This document shows, one piece after another, positions 58,540 through 64,000 of a stretch of 64,000 nt of DNA. The number at the start of each line of letters is the position of its first letter. The stretch's first letter is position 1. Location: NCBI GenBank assembly GCA_001897855.1, contig MKUO01000001.1, positions 744,001-808,000 on the forward strand. Direction: 5' to 3'. The position numbers were made by a program, and so were the translations under genes. The notes below the pieces were generated by a model. That model did not search any database. It was not told where the DNA came from and saw only the letters and a list, made by a program, of their open reading frames with translations. Source of the DNA: Bacteroidetes bacterium 43-93 (GTDB taxonomy: Bacteria > Bacteroidota > Bacteroidia > Chitinophagales > Chitinophagaceae).

Positions 58540-60489
58540 TTATTGTATCACCTTTAGCACGTGAGCAGGTATATCATGTGGATTCAAGGAAACGAAGTTC
58601 CATTCGTTCCATTCGTATTTATCGCCACTTAAGAGGTCGTGCACTACAAACGGCTTATCGTAAGACATACCCACCTTGTATAATGGCAGTTTTATGTTGC
58701 CGGTTTGCGTATTATAAGGATCGAGGTTTACTACAACTATAATAATGTTTTGCCTGCTGTCATCGGCCTTGATATAGCAGATGACCCGGTCATTATCTGT
58801 TGTTGCGAATTCGATATTATTGGTAGTTTGTAACGCAAGGTTCTCTTTCCTGATCCTATTCAAACGTGATATGATCTCTCTTGTTTTCGTATAGCTATTC
58901 CAATCCCAGTGTTTGATCTCGTACTTCTCATTATCATTATACTCCTCTTTGCCCGCCCGTGGTTCATTGACGTTTAAATCATACACCGGGCCATATATAC
59001 CATAAGACGATGATAAAGTACCTGCAAGTATTACCCGTGCTATATGTGCATTAACGCCGCCATGCACTAGTTCTTCCGTAAGTATATCAGGTGTGTTTGG
59101 CCAAAAATTAGGTCTAAAATAATATTGAAGGTCTGTTTTGGTTAATTCCGTTATATACTCTTCAAGTTCTCTTTTTGTATTCCGCCATGCGAAATAGGTA
59201 TAGGATTGGGTAAAGCCAACCTTAGCTAGGTGCTCCATAATTCTTGGGCGGGTAAAGGCTTCCGCAAGAAATATAAGTTGTGGATATTCTGCTTTAAGTT
59301 TATCTATAGCCCATTCCCAGAAAGGTATTGCTTTGGTATGTGGGTTATCTACCCTAAAGATATTAACGCCATTATCTGCCCAGTATTGGATGACGCTTCT
59401 CAGCTCCTCCCAAAGGCTTTCAAAAGCTTCACTTTCAAAATTGAAAGGCAGGATATCCTCATATTTCTTTGGTGGATTTTCGGCGAACTGAATGGAACCA
59501 TCTGCGCGCCATTTAAACCATTCCGGGTGTTGCTTTACATAGGGATGGTCGGGTGAACATTGGAATGCAATATCCAACGCAATATCTATTCCTTGCTTTT
59601 GGGCAGCGGTAATCAATTTTTTAAAATCCTTCAAATTGCCCAGTTGCGGATGTATATCCTTATGGCCACCCGCTGTGCCACCAATTGCCCAGGGTGACCC
59701 GGGATCGGATTCTTCTGCGATGAGTGAATTGTTTTTGCCTTTACGGTTGGTTAATCCAATTGGGTGTATGGGTGGCAAGTATAATACATCAAATCCCATT
59801 TTGGCTATGGTGGGGAGTAGATTGCAGACATCGTTAAAAGTGCCATGCTTTCCGGGCTCAACAGCGGCAGACCTGGGGAATAACTCATACCAGGTGCTAA
59901 ATACCGCTTTGGGGGGATCTACAGTAAGCTCAAAAGTTTGTGGATGGATAGTCGTGGCCATCTTATTACGGTATTTACAGAACAGGCTGTTCATCGTCTC
60001 ATCCTCTGTTAGTGTCATTCCTGCGGCAGATTCTGTAACTCCGTTCAACTCTTGCAGCCATTTCTGTATCGCAGCTTTATCTTTACCGGCAGCCCGCGTT
60101 AAAGCATCTTCTGCAATCGTTACCCCAGTTTTAAGGTCGACTAGTATATCCTGGCCGGCAGCATATTTTTTTCGAATGCTATCCTGCCAGGTAGCGAAAT
60201 GATTGATCCATGCAATTATCTGAAAACTATATTTTCCCAGTTTACCCGGAGTAAATGTAATGGTCCATCGATCGTTATCGTGTAATTGCAGTTCCAGTTC
60301 ATTCCATAGTTTTTGTGTGGAGTGTCGTATTAAAACACGGGCGGATACCTGATCGATGCCGTCCGTAAAAATGTCTGCTGAAATAGTAATTGGTTGATTG
60401 ATAATGATTTTTGCGGGAAACTTGCCACAATCTACAGTGGGTAAAATATTGCTGATGATAACTCTTTTCCTGCCGGGAGTAATAGCCAT
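58540..60489 (-). CDS. glgE: Maltose-1-phosphate maltosyltransferase GlgE
   Basis: A 649-aa GH13_3 enzyme that adds maltosyl units from maltose-1-phosphate to alpha-1,4-glucan, releasing phosphate. It has a beta-sandwich N-terminal part and helical insertion (about 1-190), then AVFSTWYELFPRSA, FDVLYLPPIHPIG, GVNIFRVDNPHTKAIPFWEW (D381) and IFLAEAFTRP (E410). Residues of the phosphate pocket are present in the NEPRAGKEEYNDNEKYEIK region. It is the first gene of a three-gene operon and lies 164 bp from divergent otsA, so the two share a promoter region. Confidence 0.94.
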   Translation of the reverse strand: MAITPGRKRVIISNILPTVDCGKFPAKIIINQPITISADIFTDGIDQVSARVLIRHSTQKLWNELELQLHDNDRWTITFTPGKLGKYSFQIIAWINHFATWQDSIRKKYAAGQDILVDLKTGVTIAEDALTRAAGKDKAAIQKWLQELNGVTESAAGMTLTEDETMNSLFCKYRNKMATTIHPQTFELTVDPPKAVFSTWYELFPRSAAVEPGKHGTFNDVCNLLPTIAKMGFDVLYLPPIHPIGLTNRKGKNNSLIAEESDPGSPWAIGGTAGGHKDIHPQLGNLKDFKKLITAAQKQGIDIALDIAFQCSPDHPYVKQHPEWFKWRADGSIQFAENPPKKYEDILPFNFESEAFESLWEELRSVIQYWADNGVNIFRVDNPHTKAIPFWEWAIDKLKAEYPQLIFLAEAFTRPRIMEHLAKVGFTQSYTYFAWRNTKRELEEYITELTKTDLQYYFRPNFWPNTPDILTEELVHGGVNAHIARVILAGTLSSSYGIYGPVYDLNVNEPRAGKEEYNDNEKYEIKHWDWNSYTKTREIISRLNRIRKENLALQTTNNIEFATTDNDRVICYIKADDSRQNIIIVVVNLDPYNTQTGNIKLPLYKVGMSYDKPFVVHDLLSGDKYEWNEWNFVSLNPHDIPAHVLKVIQ

Positions 60490-60653
60490 TTTGGATGTGC
60501 CGGTTTATTTATGAGAATGCTCCATAAAATTCGTACCATAAGAACAGATAGTTGGCAGATACTCAAAAACTTACCCTTATTGATAGAAGCAACCAGAGCA
60601 AACCTGCCATGTAGTGGCACAATGTTGTTATAGAAGTAGTCAAAGCCTCACGC

Positions 60654-62165
60654 ATGAAAGATACCTGGGACACACAGAAGAGAATTATTAACGTATCAAA
60701 CAGGCTACCTGTTAAGATCACCGTAACGGATGGAGATATTAGTTTGCAAAATAGTGATGGCGGACTGGCAACCGGCTTAGGGAGCGTTTTTAATAAATAC
60801 AAAAACATCTGGATAGGATGGCCCGGAGCTGAAGTGGATGGGCTAAGAAAAATGGAAGTTGAAGAACTGTTAAAACCGGATCATTTGTTCCCGGTTTTTT
60901 TAAGCAAAAAAGAGATCGATAATTTTTACGAGGGCTTTTCAAACGAAATCATTTGGCCCCTGTTCCACTATTTTACAAGTTATAGTGTATATGATCCTGA
61001 ATATTGGGATGCTTATGTAAAGGTAAACCAGAAATTTGCGGACGAAGTTTTGGAACATGCAACCGAAGAAGACACTATATGGGTGCAGGATTACCAACTG
61101 ATGTTGGTTCCACAAATGCTGAGACAAGCTAATCCTAAATTGCGCATTGGCTATTTTCATCATATACCATTTCCCTCATCAGATGTATTTAAAGCATTGC
61201 CATGGAAAGAACAGATCATTAACGGATTGTTGGGAGCAGATGTAATTGGTTTTCAAACAAATAATGATGTGTCGCATTTTAAGAATGCGGCAGTGAAGAT
61301 TGGCGGCGCTTCTATAGGAACTGATAAATTAACTGTCAGCGACCGTCCTGTACAGGTATCATGCTTCCCGATCAGCATTGATTATGAAAAATACAGAGCG
61401 CTTGCCCAAAGCGCCGAAACAAAACGAATTGCTCAGAAATTACAGAAACAGATCGATACCAAAATCATGATATCGATAGACCGGCTGGATTATAGCAAGG
61501 GTATCATCCAACGCTTGCAGGCATTTGAACTGTTTTTGAAGAACTATGAAGAGTGGCGTGGAAAGGTGACCTTTATACATCTTGTAGTTCCTTCCCGCGA
61601 AAATGTAGGCGGATACAAGCAGTTGAAACAGGAGATGAACAGGCTGATCACAGATATAAACGGGAAGTACGGAACGTTTGACTGGCAGCCGATACGGCAC
61701 TTCTACAGGTCGTTCCCCCCGAATATGCTCTCGGCATTATACTCTACAGCTGACCTGGCAGTTGTTACCCCAATTGTAGACGGGATGAACCTTGTGAGTA
61801 AAGAATATATAGCAAGTAATATTAACCTGAACGGTGCGCTGTTACTTAGTGAAGGTGCAGGTGCAGCGAATGAGCTTACCGAAAGCATTCTCGTTAACCC
61901 GAATGATATTACATCGTTTGCCGAAAAAATCAGCTATGGCCTGAACATGCCAATTGATCAAAAGCAAAAAACGCTGCTTGCTATGCAGAAGAAGGTAGAA
62001 CGTGCGAACATATTTACATGGGCTAATAACTTCCTTGATAAGCTTATTAATGTTCCTTCAAAAAAGACAAGCACCAAGCTTGTGAAGATAGATTCTATGT
62101 TGCCCGGCAGAATCGATACCCAATTTACGCTACCTACAAACGGGGCTTTTGTTGCCGGCCTGTAA
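60654..62165 (+). CDS. otsA: Trehalose-6-phosphate synthase OtsA
   Basis: A 503-aa GT20 enzyme that makes trehalose-6-phosphate from UDP-glucose and glucose-6-phosphate. Motifs: NVSNRLPV and SDGGLATGL at the start, WVQDYQLMLVP, IGYFHHIPFPSSDVF, SIDRLDYSKGIIQRL, VVPSRENVGGYKQL and PIVDGMNLVSKEYIA. It ends soon after the GT20 domain. No OtsB phosphatase is fused and none is seen in the window, although fused OtsA-OtsB proteins are frequent in this phylum. It is probably co-transcribed with the GH13 and treZ genes. Confidence 0.93.
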   Translation: MKDTWDTQKRIINVSNRLPVKITVTDGDISLQNSDGGLATGLGSVFNKYKNIWIGWPGAEVDGLRKMEVEELLKPDHLFPVFLSKKEIDNFYEGFSNEIIWPLFHYFTSYSVYDPEYWDAYVKVNQKFADEVLEHATEEDTIWVQDYQLMLVPQMLRQANPKLRIGYFHHIPFPSSDVFKALPWKEQIINGLLGADVIGFQTNNDVSHFKNAAVKIGGASIGTDKLTVSDRPVQVSCFPISIDYEKYRALAQSAETKRIAQKLQKQIDTKIMISIDRLDYSKGIIQRLQAFELFLKNYEEWRGKVTFIHLVVPSRENVGGYKQLKQEMNRLITDINGKYGTFDWQPIRHFYRSFPPNMLSALYSTADLAVVTPIVDGMNLVSKEYIASNINLNGALLLSEGAGAANELTESILVNPNDITSFAEKISYGLNMPIDQKQKTLLAMQKKVERANIFTWANNFLDKLINVPSKKTSTKLVKIDSMLPGRIDTQFTLPTNGAFVAGL

Positions 62166-62242
62166 GCCTTTATAATGTGAAATATTTCTACTCGCTATAA
62201 ATGGCATGAGATTATTCAAGGTATAGTCAGGCAATTAATATT

Positions 62243-63847
62243 ATGGAGAATAGCAGGCAATATCTATGGTGGCAAAGTGGCGTTATCTATCAAGTCTATC
62301 CCCGCTCTTTCCAGGATAGTAGTAATGACGGGATAGGAGATATACGGGGAATCATTAAACGCCTTGATTATTTACAATGGCTTGGTATTAATATCATCTG
62401 GCTGTCTCCGGTGTATCCTTCTCCTATGAAGGACTTTGGTTATGATATAACAGATTATACAGCTATTCATCCGCTATTTGGCACCATGGACGATTTTGAC
62501 TGGCTGCTGCAGGAATTGCATCAACGGCAAATGAAACTTGTTATAGACCTGGTACCTAATCATACATCTGATGAGCATCCATGGTTCAAAGAGTCAAGAT
62601 CTTCAGAAGATAATCCCAAACGCAACTGGTATATATGGGCAGATGCTACAGTAGATAATAAACCACCCAATAACTGGCTTAGTGTTTTTGGTGGAAGCGC
62701 ATGGGAATGGGATGAAGAGACACAGCAATATTACTATCATGCTTTTTTAAAAGAACAACCAGACCTGAATTACAGGGAACCAGAAGTGGTAAAAGCACTG
62801 GGCAATATCATGAAGTTTTGGCTGGATAAAGGAGTAGATGGTTTTCGTATAGACGTGATATGGCATCTTATTAAGGATAAACTCCTGCGTAATAATCCTA
62901 CCAACCCGGATTACCGTGATTACATGCCTACTTACGATTCATTGCTGCCTGTATATTCTACCGATCAGCCCGAAGTGCACGAGATCGTATCTTATATGCG
63001 ATCGATATTAGATGAGTACCCGGAAAGAATGATGATAGGCGAAGTGTACTTGCCCATCCACAGCCTGGTGACCTATTACGGTATAAATAATAATGGAGCG
63101 CAATTGCCATTTAATTTTTTATTACTGCAAACTCCATGGGATGCGTTGCATATATCTTCTATGGTAGATGAGTACTTAAGCGCATTACCCCCTAAAGGAT
63201 GGCCAAACTGGGTATTGGGGAATCATGACCAGCCACGCATCCGAAGCCGTGTAGGATCAGACCAGGCAAGAGTTGCTGCGATACTGCTATTGACATTGCC
63301 CGGTACACCTACTATGTATTATGGAGATGAGATAGGGATGCAGGATGTGCCCATACCACTTGAAGAGCAGCATGATCCGCAGGGATTGAATATGCCTGAA
63401 AAAAATATAAGCAGAGATCCGGAACGTACGCCTATGCAATGGGATACTAGTGTGTATAGCGGATTTTCAGAAGCCAGGCCATGGCTTCGGGTAGATAAGA
63501 TGGCGGATATAGAGAACGTGGAAGTACAAAAAAAGGGCCAATGGTCGATGTTATTGCTGTATAAAAAGCTGATAGCATTAAGACAAAAGGAATGGAGCCT
63601 GATGGCCGGGAATTATGATTGCATCTACCACGACCGGCAAGGTTTCGTATATACGAGGAAGCTGGAAGGACATGATAGCTTTTTGATAGCACTGAACCTG
63701 AGTCATCGGCAATGCTGTTTTAAACTACCGGAAGGAATTGAGGGAAAGGTGGAAGTAGCAACGATTCCTGAATTGGAAAATACAATGGTTGCTAATGTTA
63801 TTTATTTAAGTGGAGACGAAGGGATAGTAGTTCGTTTAAAGGCGTAA
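62243..63847 (+). CDS. GH13 alpha-glucosidase
   Basis: A 534-aa GH13 exo-acting enzyme. Motifs: WWQSGVIYQVYPRSFQDSSNDGIGDIRGI, GVDGFRIDVIWHL (D204), MMIGEVYLP (E267) and VLGNHDQPR (D329). Val directly after the nucleophile and QPDLNY earlier recall the oligo-1,6-glucosidase/alpha-glucosidase group. It could also act on trehalose-6-phosphate (TreC type), which would matter next to an OtsA lacking OtsB. Cytosolic (no signal). 77 bp after otsA and 4 bp before treZ. Confidence 0.85.
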   Translation: MENSRQYLWWQSGVIYQVYPRSFQDSSNDGIGDIRGIIKRLDYLQWLGINIIWLSPVYPSPMKDFGYDITDYTAIHPLFGTMDDFDWLLQELHQRQMKLVIDLVPNHTSDEHPWFKESRSSEDNPKRNWYIWADATVDNKPPNNWLSVFGGSAWEWDEETQQYYYHAFLKEQPDLNYREPEVVKALGNIMKFWLDKGVDGFRIDVIWHLIKDKLLRNNPTNPDYRDYMPTYDSLLPVYSTDQPEVHEIVSYMRSILDEYPERMMIGEVYLPIHSLVTYYGINNNGAQLPFNFLLLQTPWDALHISSMVDEYLSALPPKGWPNWVLGNHDQPRIRSRVGSDQARVAAILLLTLPGTPTMYYGDEIGMQDVPIPLEEQHDPQGLNMPEKNISRDPERTPMQWDTSVYSGFSEARPWLRVDKMADIENVEVQKKGQWSMLLLYKKLIALRQKEWSLMAGNYDCIYHDRQGFVYTRKLEGHDSFLIALNLSHRQCCFKLPEGIEGKVEVATIPELENTMVANVIYLSGDEGIVVRLKA

Positions 63848-63851
63848 TAGT

Positions 63852-64000
63852 ATGGAAAGAAATATAGGAGCCAATATTATAAATGATCAATGCGTTTTTG
63901 AAGTTTGGGCACCTGAGAAAGAGAAAATAGCGCTGCACATCGTATCTCCTGCTGACGAAATCTTTGAAATGCAGAAGGATGTGAAAGGTTACTTCCACAT
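63852..64000 (+). CDS. treZ: Maltooligosyltrehalose trehalohydrolase TreZ, N-terminal part
   Basis: ATG 63852 opens a frame that runs off the window. The 49 visible residues read like a CBM48 domain at the TreZ N-terminus, CVFEVWAPEKEKIALHI. TreZ cuts trehalose from the end made by TreY. The TreY half of the fusion gene 10 kb upstream makes this the expected partner. The visible part is short, and another GH13 with a CBM48 start (GlgB or GlgX paralogue) is not excluded. Confidence 0.7.
   Translation, partial: MERNIGANIINDQCVFEVWAPEKEKIALHIVSPADEIFEMQKDVKGYFH

Overview
The window reads as chromosomal DNA of a Bacteroidota species, most likely a member of the Chitinophagaceae or close relatives. 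This is inferred from an Oar-like TonB-dependent receptor, several secreted proteins with type IX secretion (T9SS) sorting tails, many short lipoproteins, Bacteroidota-type promoters (TTTG about 20 nt upstream of TAnnTTTG), and a lack of Shine-Dalgarno-led starts. No rRNA, complete mobile element, prophage or CRISPR array is visible. One tRNA gene, tRNA-Lys(CTT), is present.

Layout. Positions 1-4.3 kb hold the tail of a membrane acyltransferase-like gene and then a small A/T-rich accessory island. The island contains a HEPN-like protein on the minus strand and a translationally coupled ATPase plus HNH nuclease pair resembling the Septu (PtuA/PtuB) anti-phage system. It is bordered by tRNA-like fragments and the intact tRNA-Lys gene. 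From 4.4 to 45 kb is mostly ordinary housekeeping and envelope DNA: MtaB, DUF983, TonB receptor, RdgB and an Smr protein, OmpA-like protein, MtgA, two YARHG lipoproteins, a fatty-acid desaturase, CHAD protein, the MlaEFD lipid-transport operon, DUF457 hydrolase, a cardiolipin synthase-like PLD protein, Nudix hydrolase, DUF421, di-heme peroxidase, DUF5602-like lipoprotein, cupin and a GAF-LuxR regulator, with many small secreted or membrane proteins of unknown function. Most gene ends carry clear hairpin terminators.

From 41.5 to 45.8 kb several intergenic gaps hold REP-like palindromes, a canonical promoter with an overlapping operator-like palindrome, ten TTAGCA-type repeats in 10-bp register, and decayed simple repeats.

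From 45.8 kb to the window end is a dense glucan/trehalose locus: a short GH15 protein, GlgX, a TreY-MalQ fusion, GlgB, a TreS-maltokinase fusion, GlgE, OtsA, a GH13 alpha-glucosidase and the start of TreZ. Together these could form a closed circuit. Trehalose is isomerised to maltose and phosphorylated (TreS-Mak), polymerised (GlgE) and branched (GlgB). The glucan is debranched (GlgX), disproportionated (MalQ) and returned to trehalose (TreY/TreZ) or trimmed to glucose (GH15, GH13). OtsA gives a separate UDP-glucose entry. GlgA, GlgC, GlgP and OtsB are not in the window.

The most interesting items are the TreY-MalQ fusion within the multi-pathway trehalose locus, the Septu-like/HEPN island with a helix-hairpin-helix-like motif in its nuclease, the phased repeat region at 45.3-45.7 kb, and the mutually exclusive inverted repeats reaching the start codon at 24576. 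All functional calls come from reading motifs; no database search was run.
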